A stretch of 64,000 nt of DNA from Emydura subglobosa (GCA_007922225.1 ML680053.1:16685877-16749876); one strand, 5' to 3'. Counted from the first letter of the stretch, positions 1 to 10,805 are shown. The notes: a model not told the origin generated them from the sequence alone. Program-made: numbers and translations.

Positions 1-139
1 TTTCTTCTGATGTTATTGCCTCACTCCTAGGCTAGTTGTCCACTAGGGAGGTCCGTTTCCACATGTTTTGCCATAAAACCACCCACAGAATCACTCAGTC
101 TCTCCCTTCCTCACTCAGGTTTTCTTAGGCCCTGATTCA

Positions 140-200
140 GCAAATATCACTATTCAGGAAAGCATTTAAAAAGCATGTTTTTAAGTCTCATGAGTTCAGT
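140..200. repeat. Fragment of 'aagcatgtgcttaa'-type palindromic repeat
   Basis: A degraded arm ('gattcagcaaatatcac', then 'aaagcatttaaaaagcatg') resembles the repeat at 904-990, 42115-42190 and 44415-44545. Family assignment rests only on this resemblance. Confidence 0.35.
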
Positions 201-239
201 AGCAAAACCTCCTATGACTTCAAGGGGGCCAGGATTTCA

Positions 240-905
240 CACATTCCTTTTAATGAAAGGATCTGAGGGTTATAGAGGATCACAAATTGAGTATGAGCCA
301 AAAATGTGATGATGTGAAAGAATCTAACATAATTCAGAGGTGTATTAACAGGAGTGATGTAGGTAAAACATGGGAGGTAATTGTCCCATTCTACACAGCA
401 TTGGCGAGGCCTCAGGTAGAGTACTGTGTCCAGTTTTGGGCACTGCTGTTTTAAGAAAGATGTGTACAAATTGGAGTCCAGAGAAAAGCAACAAGAATGA
501 GAAATGCTTTTGAAAACATTACCGGGACAGGTTTAAAAAAAATGGGCCTGTTTAGTCTTGAAAAAAGCAGACTGGGGGGGCACCTGATAAGACTTCAAAT
601 ATGTGAAGGGATGTTATAAAGAAGACGGGGATCAATTATTCTCCATGTCCACTGAAGGTAGGACAAGAAGTAATGGGCTTAATCTGCAGCCAGGGAGATT
701 CAGGTTAGATATTAGGAAAAACTTTCTATCTATAAGAATAGTTAAGAAGTGGAACAGGTTACCAAGGGAAGTTGTGGAATCCCAGTCACTGGAGGTTTTT
801 AAGAACACGTTAGACAAACACCTTTCAGATTCAGCTCAGGGGACTGGACTAGAAAACCACTTGAAGTCCCTTCCAGACTTAATTTTCTATGAGTCTAGAG
901 GGACT
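240..905 (+). mobile_element. CR1 LINE, 5'-truncated 3' end with decayed reverse-transcriptase C-terminus
   Basis: Conceptual translation in shifting frames gives typical CR1 C-terminal text: 'DDVKESNIIQRCINR', 'ARPQVEYCVQFWA' near 410-440, 'MGLFSLEKSRLGG' near 540-575, and '[12 protein letters not shown]' followed by 'WNRLPREVVES' at about 690-790. The 3' untranslated part ends with 'ttctatgagtctag' near 884-898, a decayed form of the CR1 terminal tandem repeat. Several frameshifts and stops make it a dead copy. The longest open piece is 101 codons (603-908), a LINE remnant and not a host gene. The 5' limit is approximate. Confidence 0.85.
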
Positions 906-990
906 TAAGCATGTGCTTACATTCTTTGCTGAGTAGGAATGAAGGTAAGCATGTGCTTAACGGTTTTGGCTGAACTGGGACCTAAGTGCA
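904..990. repeat. Short palindromic repeat, 'aagcatgtgctta' arms
   Basis: Two inverted-type arms, 'cttaagcatgtgcttac' and 'gtaagcatgtgcttaac', flank a core containing 'ctttgctgagtaggaatga'. Related copies occur at 42115 and 44415. Probably a MITE; no protein. Confidence 0.5.
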
Positions 991-999
991 GTTACCAAG

Positions 1000-1815
1000 C
1001 ATAGCAACAAAAAATAAGCCACTTGGAATGATCAGTTGCTTTGAAGGACAGACATTCAAATTCTATCACTAATTTACTGCTAAAATACACAGATTAAAAA
1101 CAACTGCTGTTCTATAGCTAATATCCCACATCATCACTGCTGTTTTAAATGGCAAAGCCAAGCCATTTATAAGCTGGTGAATGCACCTTAATGATAATGC
1201 AAATAAATCCAAGAGAAGCCACCGCATTAAAGCTACTTCCAAAATGTGGAAGTTTCACAAAGAATGCAGGCCTCCTGGTCATAGCAGTGTTGGCTTTCTG
1301 GCAACTTGTCCTATGGCAACAAAATTAAAGCAGAACCGATTTCAGCCAGTAAATCTCGGAGGTGAGCCTCTCTGCTGTGAAGAAGACAGGTCTTGAGTCT
1401 GGAGCGTGTCCAGGATCATTGGCTGATCATGGAGAATGGCTGTGTTTGATCCTCTTATTAGTCAGAAATGTTGATATTTAGGGGTTTGCTTTGCATTCAC
1501 ATGAAGGTTTGGGGGCCAGCTGTTCCTTTACGGGACTGATCCTGTGTGAGGGCTGAGCATCTCCAAGAGGTATTTAGTACCTTCAACTCTCATGAAAGTC
1601 AGTGAGCCTGATTCTCCACTAGCTGGCACCCTCCGTAACCCTCCCGTGCAAATTGCAATTAAACGCGATTCTTAATAGTAACATTTTCACACCCACTTTG
1701 CAGGGTTGCCTGTGACTGCTCCAGATGCAAGGTGATAGAGAACCAAGGATCAGTGGGATTCCAGGGCTCGGAGCACCTCTCAGGATTGCAGTAGCAAGCC
1801 CTGTATCACTAACCC
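1000..1815. other. No recognised feature
   Basis: AT-rich sequence without a convincing gene or repeat. A 71-codon plus-strand frame at 1181-1396 has no recognisable motif and is probably chance. Confidence 0.5.
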
Positions 1816-2189
1816 TATCCACACAGGTCTACATTCACACAGATGCGTAGGCATTGTGAGGCTGAGTGCATCGACACTTAACTTTTAGGTACGTAGAAAA
1901 ATCACAGGAACACCACAGCAATTCACAAAGCCGGAGTTAGGCACCTAGGCTCCCTATGCAATGAATAGGCAGAGACAGGCACCTTAGACTGTGACTCACA
2001 AAAGTCCACATGCTAGGCAGGGAGCCGTCTAAGCGAGGCAATGGGAACTGCCAACAAAATGGGGTGTGGGCCCTTTCATGGCTGCAGGCACCTATTTCTG
2101 CTAGCCACCCACAACTGGGAACCCCTCTACAGGAGTCCGGTGCCCGTGGCATTTCTTTTGCAAATCTGCGGGGAGGATAATTTTATATA

Positions 2190-2250
2190 TATTTTAGTCC
2201 TGCGTGTGGGCACTTACCTGGGATATGGGAGCCCTCAGTTCAATTCTCGC
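2190..2250 (+). repeat. Degenerate tRNA-like SINE module
   Basis: 'cacttacctgggatatggga' followed by a B-box-like 'cagttcaattctc' (2236-2248) resembles the anticodon-arm-to-T-arm part of a tRNA-derived SINE head. The A-box side is poor. It points towards the minus-strand module at 2262-2335. Confidence 0.4.
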
Positions 2251-2261
2251 CCCTCTCCCAT

Positions 2262-2335
2262 CTGATGAGGAGAAGGGATTCAAAGAAGGATCTGCCACCT
2301 CTCAGGTGAATGCCCTAACCATTGGGCTACGGGGC
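2262..2335 (-). repeat. tRNA-like SINE module with A and B boxes
   Basis: On the minus strand, A-box-like 'gtagcccaatggttagggca' (2311-2330) is followed by 'cacctgagaggtggcagat' and a B-box-like 'ctttgaatccc' (2275-2285). This matches the layout of a tRNA-derived RNA polymerase III promoter. A functional tRNA is excluded because the acceptor stem is missing. Confidence 0.5.
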
Positions 2336-2451
2336 ATTCGGCTGCAGGGATCCCTCAGTCTCTCCTGTTGAAGCTGTTCCACTGTGGCTAAAGAATTAAA
2401 CCGTCATTTGGGCCAGAGAGAGAGAGTGAGGAAGCACAAGTGTGAGTGACT

Positions 2452-2500
2452 CTACAGCCTGCTGGTTAGAGCACTTCCGCAGGAGCCACTTGCCTCTGCT
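2452..2500 (+). repeat. tRNA-like A-box fragment
   Basis: 'ctgctggttagagcacttcc' resembles a SINE A-box region. No B box follows at the expected distance, so this is only a fragment. Confidence 0.35.
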
Positions 2501-2644
2501 CCAGAGGCTTTTTAATTTATTTAACCGAAGTGCAGCACCTTCAACATGGGCGTACTCCCTGCCGCCTGTCAGAACATGCCATCGCCCACTGGTTCGGGCA
2601 CTCCCCTGAGACAGCAGCTCCCATTTCAAATCCCTTCTCATCCA

Positions 2645-2712
2645 ATGGTGGAGGAAATTGAACTGGGGGCTTCCCATATCCTAAGTGATTACCCTAACCA
2701 CTGGGCTGGGGG
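2645..2712 (-). repeat. tRNA-like SINE module with A and B boxes
   Basis: On the minus strand 'cccagcccagtggttagggt' (2691-2710) gives an A box and 'cccagttcaatttcc' (2653-2667) a B box, about 35 bases apart as in tRNA-derived SINE heads. Confidence 0.5.
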
Positions 2713-3084
2713 CCTCCTTCCTTCACCCTCCACCCCCTCCAGTGCTGTGTGAACTCACCTACAGGACCCAATGAGGTAGGCAGCCTCTGAGCACACCTAC
2801 TAGATCGGGAGGCTGAAGGCCTGTCTCCTTCCTGTTTGTGAGTCATTCGGGGGCTCAGGTGGGAGATGGGCTCTCTGGATGCCTGCAATGTGCCAGCAGA
2901 ATTAGAAATGTAGGTGCCTAGGGAACTTTCTACTCCAAAAATTCGGGTGTCACGTGAATTTAGGCAGATACACGGTTTAGCAGGAGTTTTGTGAATTGCA
3001 ATGGACCCTACAGCTGGCACTTATGATTCTAAACCCAAACTTAGGCACCTAGATACTTTTGTGACTCTAGACCTTACAGGCCAA

Positions 3085-4255
3085 GGTGTTTTGTACACAA
3101 ACAAGAGTATTCACTATTTATTATCACTACTCATCTGCATAAAAAGTTCCAGCCCCCCCCCGCCGCACTTAGGGAGTGGAAACAATACCATGTACCATAC
3201 ACTATTAACATATGTGACCAGTCACCCACCACAGATAGCAAATAGCTGAAGTGTAGAAGTTGCAAACAAGCTACTGGGCTGAAATTTGTTCATACTCAAT
3301 TCAGCAAATACCAGTGAATAGCTAACTCAGGCGCAGTTCACAAACCAGTGGTGTGAACAAAAGGATAATTAATTCAGAGAATTAATGCACAGTGAATAAT
3401 TCTACCAGCCCTAATTATAATTATGCATTTGTAAATCTAAGTACACATTGCTAGTAATAGATAGGAAGAAATGTTGGGACCTAGTTCTAACTGCAGATAA
3501 CTGTTCACATTTAGTCACATACACATTTTTGAGTTATGGAGCTTTGAGATACATGAGACCCTGAGAAGATTTCTTTAATAGGAATAGAGGCATGTGGACA
3601 ACACAGTCTGTGACTTTTGTTCGTCATTTACTACAACATCACGAAATCTGGTCCAAGCTGTTTATGATTGGGAGATTGGGGCTGATCCAGGATTAGAGGT
3701 CAGGCCAAGTTCACATTAATACATAATGCATGTTGTGTTTTAATAAGGGCCCTCTCCTACTTCAGTCTGCCTAGCTCTGTGTGGAGCTGTAAAGCCACAG
3801 GCAGTACTATTTAAAATTAAAAAGGCACAGATAGAATCCGAGCCCCTTGCACTTTTAAGTTCCATCTATTTTCCAGGTCACTTCAGCAAGACCCATCACA
3901 GCTGTAGGTCAGATGTGCAATGTACTTATCCAGTGTGCTGGACTGGAACTCCTCCCCTCTGAGCTAATTATCAAGTTCTTGGCTTTAGTTTCTCCATTTG
4001 CTTAAGGCATGTCAAGACTGGGAAACTCCAGCAGCCATGATTTGCTGATAGTCAAAACACATTTACACAGCTTAAGCCTTTAAAAATGCTTATTAATACC
4101 CACTGATACGGGTGGCCACTTTTCACTGTAGAGTACTGACCAGCGAAACTTCATTCTCCCTCCAAACTATAAAAATTGTACCATCATGGGATTTCATACT
4201 GCAAGGTGCTTGGCAATCTGGCTCTGATCCAGCAAAGAACAAGCATGGGGGTAGT
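3085..4255. other. No recognised feature
   Basis: Contains a run of C near 3153-3161 and otherwise AT-rich unique-looking sequence. No frame longer than about 80 codons and no motif recognised. Confidence 0.45.
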
Positions 4256-5639
4256 CTGTGACATTACCCAGGGTACAATCTGGATGGATGAACAGCTGTG
4301 TCCCCTCAGTTCTCCAACCTGGGGTGCCTTTTACACTACTTTGCTCTGAGAGCTACTGCTCCTGACCTGCTCACACACAACCTTTAGTATGTAAGTTACT
4401 CCCAGCTATACTGTGTGAGTGATTTAGCCAGCCACCCTTGAATTATACTGCAGAGCAACACCAGCAATCCCCTGTCCCAGACTTTCCCCAGAAATATACA
4501 TCTTGTACTTCCCAGCTCTCTCCTGGACTATCCAAGCTCATAAAGTCAATTTTATTAATAGAAAATGCTATGCACAAATATCCCAAATGGAGTTTCTCAA
4601 ACACACTGGTTTAGATTTAAAAAAACAAGTTTATTAACTACAGAAAGATAGATTTTAAGTGACTACAAGTAATGAGACATAAAAGTCAGAACTGATTACA
4701 AGAAAATAAAAGTAAAATGCAACTACTAATGCCTAACTTAACAAGTGCAGTGAATTCAAAGCAAAGTCTCTCTTACCACATGTTTCAGCAGTTTTACTGG
4801 TTGAATTTCTTTGTCAGGATCCCTCCCCCAGGCCAAAACTGTTTCCTTTATTCTTCAGGTGTTTTGGATGCTGTAGGGAGAAAAGGAGAGATTATTTAGG
4901 GCATCCGTTCTCCCTTCTTATAGTTCTTTCTCTTCTTGGAGAATCCTCTCCAGCTGAGGTTGAGGAGACAAAGTTGTTTCTTTGCCAAGATGTAGATTTT
5001 TCCACCCACAGCCTCTTTCCTGCTAAAGAATGGCCACTTAACCAGGTGATGGTCCATTTGGTTTTGTTGACACCTGGCTGAGGCATCTGCTAGCCTTTTT
5101 TCTCTGAGGAACTGGTTTGTGACTGCTCCCCAGGCTTGAAACATGTCTTAGGCCATGTCTTGACTACACATTTAAGTTGACATAAGGCAGCTTACATCAA
5201 CCTAACTGTGGAGGTGTACACGCTGCAATGCTCCTCTCACTGATTTAACTTTCCTGCTAAACCGACATAATAAAACCACCTCGATGAGAGGCATAGCACT
5301 TAGGGTGATGTAGTTTAGAGTGATGCAGTGTCAGTGATGCTTATGTCACCCTCAGGGGCCTCCAGGAGGTGTCCCACAATGCCCATCCTGACCGCTCTGG
5401 TCACCAGTTTGAACTCTGCTGCCCTGCATCCAGGTACACAGGCATCCACCATTCCCCCTTTAAAGCTCTGGGAATTTTTGAAATTCCTCTTCCTGTTTGC
5501 TCAGCATGGACAGCTCACATAGCTGACCAATCTGCCCATGGGGGCTCCCTGCAGCGCTCCTGCCTGGAGTACACTGGAGTTGTTGGATCTGCTGGGTCTG
5601 TGAGGAGAGGAGTCTGTGCAATTACAGCTCTACTTCAGC

Positions 5640-6872
5640 CATAGGAACTTTGATATGTAACGGAAGGGTACTCGTGGTATGGAGGAGAAGGGGCATGATA
5701 AGGACATACAACAGTGCCATGCAAAGATCAAGGAGCTGAGGCAGGTGTACCAGAGGCCAATTGCTGGTCTGGTGCATTGCCAAAGACATGCCACTTCTAA
5801 AAGGAACTGCATGCCATCCGCCACCACCAAGAGCCCTATGGATACTTCAGGGGGGCTGGAGACCGTGGCCAGCACAGTGAATCCCGAGGACAAAATGGTG
5901 GATGAGGAAGTGGAGTTGGAGGATGATGGGGACAGGCAATAGGGACGTCTGGTGGTGTGGAGAAGTCTAGCCAGTCCCTGCACTCTGGCTCTGACATGCC
6001 TGATGCAGGAGAGGGAAGCTCCGGTAAATACTCATGGTGCTTTGATACTGCAGGGAGACAAGAGACAGTGCTGCTTTTTTCAAATCAGGATAGAAGAGGG
6101 ACTGAAAAAACCAACACAGGCTCAGTTTGTATCTGCTTCTCATTTCCCTGTGCAGCTAGGCAGAGAGGGCCCAGTAGAAAAGTTTGTCTATGCACATCAG
6201 GATGTCCCAGGAATCCTCCATGGAGATCTCTAGGAAACTTTCCTGGAGGTACTCTGCAATCTTCTGCCAAACATTTCTTGGGAGGGCTGCCTTGTTTCTT
6301 CCCCCATGGTAGGAAACCTTGCTGCACCAATCAGCAATTACTTCTGCAGGCACCAAAGCATCACATAGGCCACCAGCATATGGACCCAGTCTGCAGTCGC
6401 ACACACCTCTGCATCCTCTGTTATCCTCAGGAGCAAGATATCCACTGCTATCACCCCCACCTGTCGAAAACAGTGCCAGTATTCAGAATGATGGCCCCAG
6501 GCTCTTGTTGTAATACCCCTGGAAACCCTCCCACCCTTTGTCCCATCTTATCCCTTTGTTCCTGGGCCGAACTCACCAGGGCTGGGGCTCCTGCCATGCT
6601 GTGTGCCTCCCAAGGGAAAGTGAGGCAGTGGGGTTTCTAACTTGACTGGATCAGACTGCGAGTGCATTCACAATTGTGCCTCTGTCTCTTGTTTCTTTAG
6701 CTTCTGCAGATGTGCCCTTGAAGGTCTCCTCCTGTACACCAGCTGAGTGGCTCAGTCTGATAAGGAGACGAAACAGGAGTAAGGAAGGCATGTTCCCGGA
6801 GGTGCTGCAATCCTCGGGTGCTGTGGATTGCAGGCAGAGAGCATCAAGAGAGGCTATCAATGAGAAACTGTG
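5640..6872 (+). pseudogene. Harbinger Myb/SANT-like (trihelix) DNA-binding protein, broken
   Basis: Harbinger elements carry, beside the transposase, a Myb/SANT-like protein that in studied members helps the transposase reach DNA and the nucleus. Here the frame starting at 5679 holds the end of the trihelix domain: 'HDKDIQQCHAKIKELRQVYQ' (residues 6-25 of the open frame), followed by an acidic, Glu/Asp-rich linker ending at a stop at 5940. An in-frame stop just upstream ('NFDM' then TAA at about 5658) breaks the domain. After a frame change the text continues near 5957 ('SSQSLHSGSDMPD'). A basic C-terminal piece lies at 6740-6872 ('EWLSLIRRRNRSKEGMF'). The gene is therefore a pseudogene with stops and frameshifts. 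The 5' start is not visible. Confidence 0.7.
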
Positions 6873-7394
6873 ACTGGATAGTGAGGATAGAAAACGGGGG
6901 CAAGAGTAGATGACACAGCTGCTCCAGGACCAAAAAGACATGCTGTGGCCCCTGATTGCACTGCGTATGGAACACATCCATGCTCACCTCCCCCTGCAGC
7001 CCATGTAGAAGTGCCGTCTATGCCCGCCTCACACATTCCTCGCATGTTCCCAGGCCGTCACAGTACCCCATGCACTCAACGCCAAGGGAATGTTTCACAA
7101 TGACACTTGGACGTACACCCAGCTGTGAGCCTCATTTGAAAATGTGCTCTTAATTTTCATGTTCTTTGCAGAACACAGAAATGTTTGAATATGTGTTGAA
7201 TAAAAACATACTTACAGAAAGAGAAGGAATCTTTATTTGTCTCTCACATACATTGTTTGGTGCTGAAATTCATACACAGTGGTAATCAGTGCAGTTGCAT
7301 TGTAAAATTAAAGCACACACAGCAATCATTAAAGGGTCATACTACGGTGCAAGAAAACAATGCCTGGCTCAATGCAGCACATAAACACATATTA

Positions 7395-8393
7395 TTGGGG
7401 TTCATTGTTAAAATGCTCCTTTAACGCCTCCCTGCTTCGAATAGCTCCACATTGAGCCCCTTTAACAGCCCTGGTATCTGGCAGCTCAAAAACAGCAGCC
7501 AGCTGAGCCACCTCAACACTCCATCCCTGTGGAAACTTCTCCCCTCTTAGCTTCACCAATGTTATGCAGAGCACAGCAGGCTGCTATGACCATAGAATAT
7601 TTTCCTTGCTCAGGTCTAACCTGCCAAAAAGACAGTGCGAGCGACCCTTTAAGCAACCAAAGACACATTCAACAGTCATTCTGCACCTCCTGAGCCTGTT
7701 GTTTGAAGTTCTCCTTGCTGCAGTCAAGGTTGCCAATGTAAGTCTTCATGCCCATGGAAGCAAGGGGTAGGCTGGGTCTCCAAGGATCACTGTTGGCAAT
7801 TTCACATCCCCAACTGGAATATTCTGGTCTGGAAGGAAAATCCCTGCTTGCAGCTTTCTGTATAGGTTGGTGTTCCTGAAGACGTGGACGTCATGCACCT
7901 TCCCTGACCACCCTGCATTGATGTCAGTGAAATGACCCCAGTGATCCACTAGCACTTGCAGTACCATAGAAAAATAGCCCTTTCTGTTGATGTATTCTGT
8001 CGCAAGGTGTTCTGGGGCCAAAATGGGGATATGTGTGCCATTTATTGTCCTGCTGCAATTAAGGAATCCCATTGCCACAAAGCCATCTACTATTTCACAC
8101 ACATTGCCCAGAGTCACAGTTCTTCATAACAGGAGGCGATTAATGGTCCTGCACAGTTGCATTACTGCAACCCCCACAGTGGACTTCCCCACTCCAAACT
8201 GATTCATGACTGATTGGTAGCAGTTAGGAGTTGCCAGGTTCCACACTGCAATCGCCACTTCCCTCTCCACCATTAGGGCAGCTCTCATTTTGGTTTCCAT
8301 GCACTGGAGTGCAGAGGCGAGCTCCGCATACAGTTCCAGGAAGTTGGCTTTGCACACCCAAAATTTCTGCAGCCACTGCTCATCATCCCATAC
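7395..8393 (-). pseudogene. Harbinger DDE transposase, broken
   Basis: The transposase cuts and rejoins the element ends. On the minus strand the text begins with 'WDDEQWLQKF' just after a plausible splice acceptor (cag at 8394-8396). A helix-turn-helix-like stretch follows, 'NQFGVGKSTVGVAVMQL' (about 8140-8200). The DDE core has 'NGTHIPI' near 8025-8042, where families usually have D-G-T, then 'DINAGWSGKVHDVHVFRN' near 7885-7935 and 'LGDPAYPLLPW' near 7750-7785. The region near 7640-7680 reads 'RMTVECVFGCLKGR' and supplies the conserved Glu. Lesions: the first Asp is Asn (codon at 8040-8042), a TGA at 8124-8126, a frame change with a TGA after 'PW' near 7746, and a further stop near 7590. 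No activity is expected. Confidence 0.85.
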
Positions 8394-9176
8394 CTGAATA
8401 ACAATATGATCCCATCACTCAGTGCTTGGTTCCCGCACACAGAACTGATGGTTCACCATGTGCAGCTGATCCGTGAATGCCAATAGCAATCTTGAATAGT
8501 TTCTGGCACACAGCAGGACAGACACCACAGTAACATTAGCAGATTCTCAGCCCATGAAATAGTGCAGGATCAGCTGCGTTGTGTTCATAATGCTCATCAC
8601 AGAACTGGAGAGCAGTGCATGATCCATGCTTTCAGACAGACATGGGAGGCGTGCAGTTTACAGGAGCTGTTGAAAAGTGGCATGAAATATAGTTGGAAGC
8701 CCATGGAATGATGGGATGGAGAAAATTGCATCATGTTAAGCCTTCCCCCATCAGACATTAAGATCCTGTCCCACAATACCCAGCAGCAGATGGTGGCGAG
8801 TTGCACAGTGTGATAGCTACCCATGGTGCACTGTTCTTTCTGTTGATGCAAAAGCAGCAATTTTAGATGCACTCTGCCATCACAAGGTGTGTTGTATGGA
8901 CATGCAAAAAAGGTTTAATTATAGCAGTGGATGACCGTCAATGTAATTAAGCAACGTAATTTTGTAGTGTAGACATCGCGTTAATAATATCATATAGTAG
9001 AATCTTATAACCTTACATATAATATTGCCACACAGTTTACCCTGGACAATAATAGTCAGCAAGTTATGAGTTTTCAGATGATAGCTTTGTACAACATTCA
9101 TCACAGCTCTGTGAAAGGGGTGAACATACAGGGTACAGACTGTCACATAACCCAGACGACTTCAGCTTTAGGAATG

Positions 9177-9272
9177 AGCCCTTAGATGTATATCCTCAAA
9201 GGTATTTAGTCACCTAACTCTCTCTGATTCCAATGGGAGTTAGATGCTTAAATACCTTTGAGGCTCTAGGCC
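9177..9272. repeat. Palindromic MITE of the 'caaaggtatttag' family
   Basis: Inverted arms 'cctcaaaggtatttagtcac' and 'gcttaaatacctttgaggct' surround 'aactctctctgattccaatg'. Related copies are at 17868, 24178, 24825 and 37295. Confidence 0.6.
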
Positions 9273-9275
9273 TTA

Positions 9276-9543
9276 GGTCATGTCTGCACTGCATCTGGGA
9301 GGAAAGGAGCCTCCCAGCCTGGGTCCACAAATTCAGGGCTTGAGCTAGCAATTTACACACAGCTGTGTAGATGTTGCAGTTCATGCTGGAGCGTAGGCTT
9401 TCAAGCCCACTCCCAGACCCCTAAATTTCAGAGCCCATGCTCCAGCCCAGCCGCAATGGCTAAATAGCTATCTTTAGTGTACTAGCACAAGTCTGCAGAT
9501 CCAGACTGGAAGGCTCCCTCCAAGATGCAGTGTAGCACTACCC
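9276..9543. mobile_element. Harbinger-type MITE with TTA duplication
   Basis: The left end 'ggtcatgtctgcactgcatc' matches the reverse complement of the right end 'gggtagtgctacactgcatc'. The inverted match continues into 'ctgggagg' / 'ttggaggg'. TTA flanks both sides (9273-9275, 9544-9546). It is 268 bp and non-coding. The outer ends resemble those of the 5151-8980 element (gtct-cact), so that transposase type could have moved it (inference). Confidence 0.75.
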
Positions 9544-9944
9544 TTAGTGGTTTGTGTTTGTGTGTGTGAATTCAGTGTTCATGACAGGAGCCATTCAGCC
9601 TAATCAAGTAACTATTATAATACTTTACACTTCAGCTGTGCCCTTCTATTCAGATCTGCATTCATCCATAAGAATATCCAGAGTTTTAATAGTTTAGGAT
9701 TTAAAGAACAAACCCTCTGGGAGTTTAGGAAGGTGTATAAACCCTCAAACTTCAGGACTTAACGCAACCTCTGGTTCATGAGGATTAGGAAGGAGTTTTC
9801 CCTGGTGGCAAGTTACTCCAGAACTGCATTTTCCTCTGGAACATCTGGTGCCAAGAAACAGGAGATGGGATTAGATGGAATTGGGTCTGACCAACTACAA
9901 AGATCATTATGTTTCATAAATCAATTAAAGTCCCTTTGTGATAA

Positions 9945-10060
9945 TTAAGTATTATTGTCCCCATTTAATAGATGGAGCAGTGTGGCAGGAAAGGGGTAAG
10001 TGACTTGCCTAAGGTCACTCAATATGTAAGTGGCAAAGCTAAAAAGAGAACTTGTCTCTC
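9945..10060 (-). repeat. MIR/CORE-type SINE fragment
   Basis: 'gtccccatttaatagatgg' followed by 'gtgacttgcctaaggtcact' is the reverse complement of the conserved SINE core and flank ('agtgaccttaggcaagtcac'). Confidence 0.55.
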
Positions 10061-10686
10061 CTGAACTTGTCCGATTCCTTGATCGGTCATGGAAATGAGT
10101 GATGGAGAACAGATAACAGCACTCTTAACTGCTGTATTCACAGCTGCCAGTGGAGAATGTGACTGCCCATTCATGGATGCAAATACATGGGTGCAGTGTA
10201 TGCGCCTGCCTGTGTTAGTGTGACCTTTTCTGTGATAAATGACTGTACAATCCATTCACAAATAAAAATCAATGGTACTTTATAGTGAGTGTCTAATAAA
10301 GTGTAATAAGAACTTTAGTGCTGGATAAACACAGTAGATAAGCACACATTTGTTTCATCTCCTTAAAATGTAACTGCATGCCAGATACATGTTACATAAA
10401 TGTACCAGACATCTGCCAAACACATGAACTGTTCCAATTTCTTTACACCAAGGTCAATATTGCAGTTTCATTCGCTATAAGGAACTCTATCAATGAACGC
10501 TCTGCACAAAGATCAGAAGCAGATAATGGACAGGATCCTAAATGTCCTTCCTGCCTTTGAGAGCTCATTTGATGTTCACTTGCATTACATAGCTACTGTA
10601 ATTGTACATCACTAAATGGATCTTCTGAACACATCACACAGGTTCTTGCACATCAGTGTAAGTGGATAATGTACTTTCACGGGGAT
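10061..10686. other. No recognised feature
   Basis: AT-rich, no long frame and no repeat that I recognise. Confidence 0.4.
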
Positions 10687-10805
10687 AGGGTGACCATAGC
10701 AAGGGTGAAGAATCAGGCTGGGGATGAGAGGTAATAGGAGCCTATATAAGAAAAAGCCCTGAATATTGGGACTGTCCCTATAAAATCAGGACATCTGGTC
10801 ATCCT
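10687..10805. mobile_element. Short MITE with 'agggtgacca' ends
   Basis: Ends 'agggtgaccatag' and (reverse complement) 'aggatgaccagatg' are inverted repeats. The inside reads 'ctataaaatcaggacatctg' towards the right end. The same end type is seen at 13541-14035 and, weakly, 30991-31514. Length 119 bp. Confidence 0.65.

Larger units (their letters stand above)
1820..3080 (+). repeat. Composite interspersed repeat with palindromic ends and tRNA-like modules
   Basis: The block carries repeated 'taggcacctag'-type sequence at both ends (1940-1950, 2909-2920, 3042-3053). The segment 1875-2150 is clearly related, in reverse complement, to 58925-59260: shared pieces include 'cttaacttttaggtacgtag' versus its inverse near 59225, 'tcacaaa' plus 'gctagg' pieces, and 'gggaacccctctac'. 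Inside are several tRNA-like modules listed separately. I read it as a non-autonomous element or a nest of small elements. The ends are approximate and no family name is claimed. Confidence 0.5.
5151..8980. mobile_element. PIF/Harbinger DNA transposon, nearly full length, degraded
   Basis: Terminal inverted repeats: the left end 'ggccatgtcttgactacac' matches the reverse complement of the right end 'cgcgatgtctacactacaa' with a few mismatches over about 25 bp. Both sides are flanked by TTA (5148-5150 and 8981-8983), the TWA-type 3-bp target duplication of PIF/Harbinger elements. Inside are two convergent broken genes, as expected for this superfamily: a Myb/SANT-like protein (+, about 5640-6872) and a DDE transposase (-, about 7395-8393). 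It sits inside an LTR and is therefore younger than that LTR. A deletion derivative of the same family lies at 55975-57174. Confidence 0.9.
4257..9147 (-). mobile_element. Solo LTR, minus orientation, interrupted by a Harbinger element
   Basis: The outer ends are TGTGACA (4257-4263) and TGTCACA (9141-9147), a perfect 7-bp inverted terminal pair of TG...CA type. Left part 4257-5150 and right part 8984-9147 add up to about 1,060 bp, a normal LTR size. On the minus strand an AATAAA signal lies near 4630 ('gttaataaacttg'). No gag, pol or env text flanks it, so it is a solo LTR. The flanks 'tagtc' and 'taacc' agree at 3 of 5 positions, so a target duplication is uncertain. It is split at a TTA by the element at 5151-8980. 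The ERV versus Gypsy class is not settled from sequence alone. Confidence 0.65.

Noticed and set aside
603..908. 101-codon plus-strand frame
   Set aside because: It is the end of a CR1 reverse-transcriptase frame, not a host gene.
5957..6640. 227-codon plus-strand frame, the longest in the window
   Set aside because: It lies inside the Harbinger element. Only its first part matches the Myb-like protein text; the rest is Cys- and Pro-rich out-of-frame translation.
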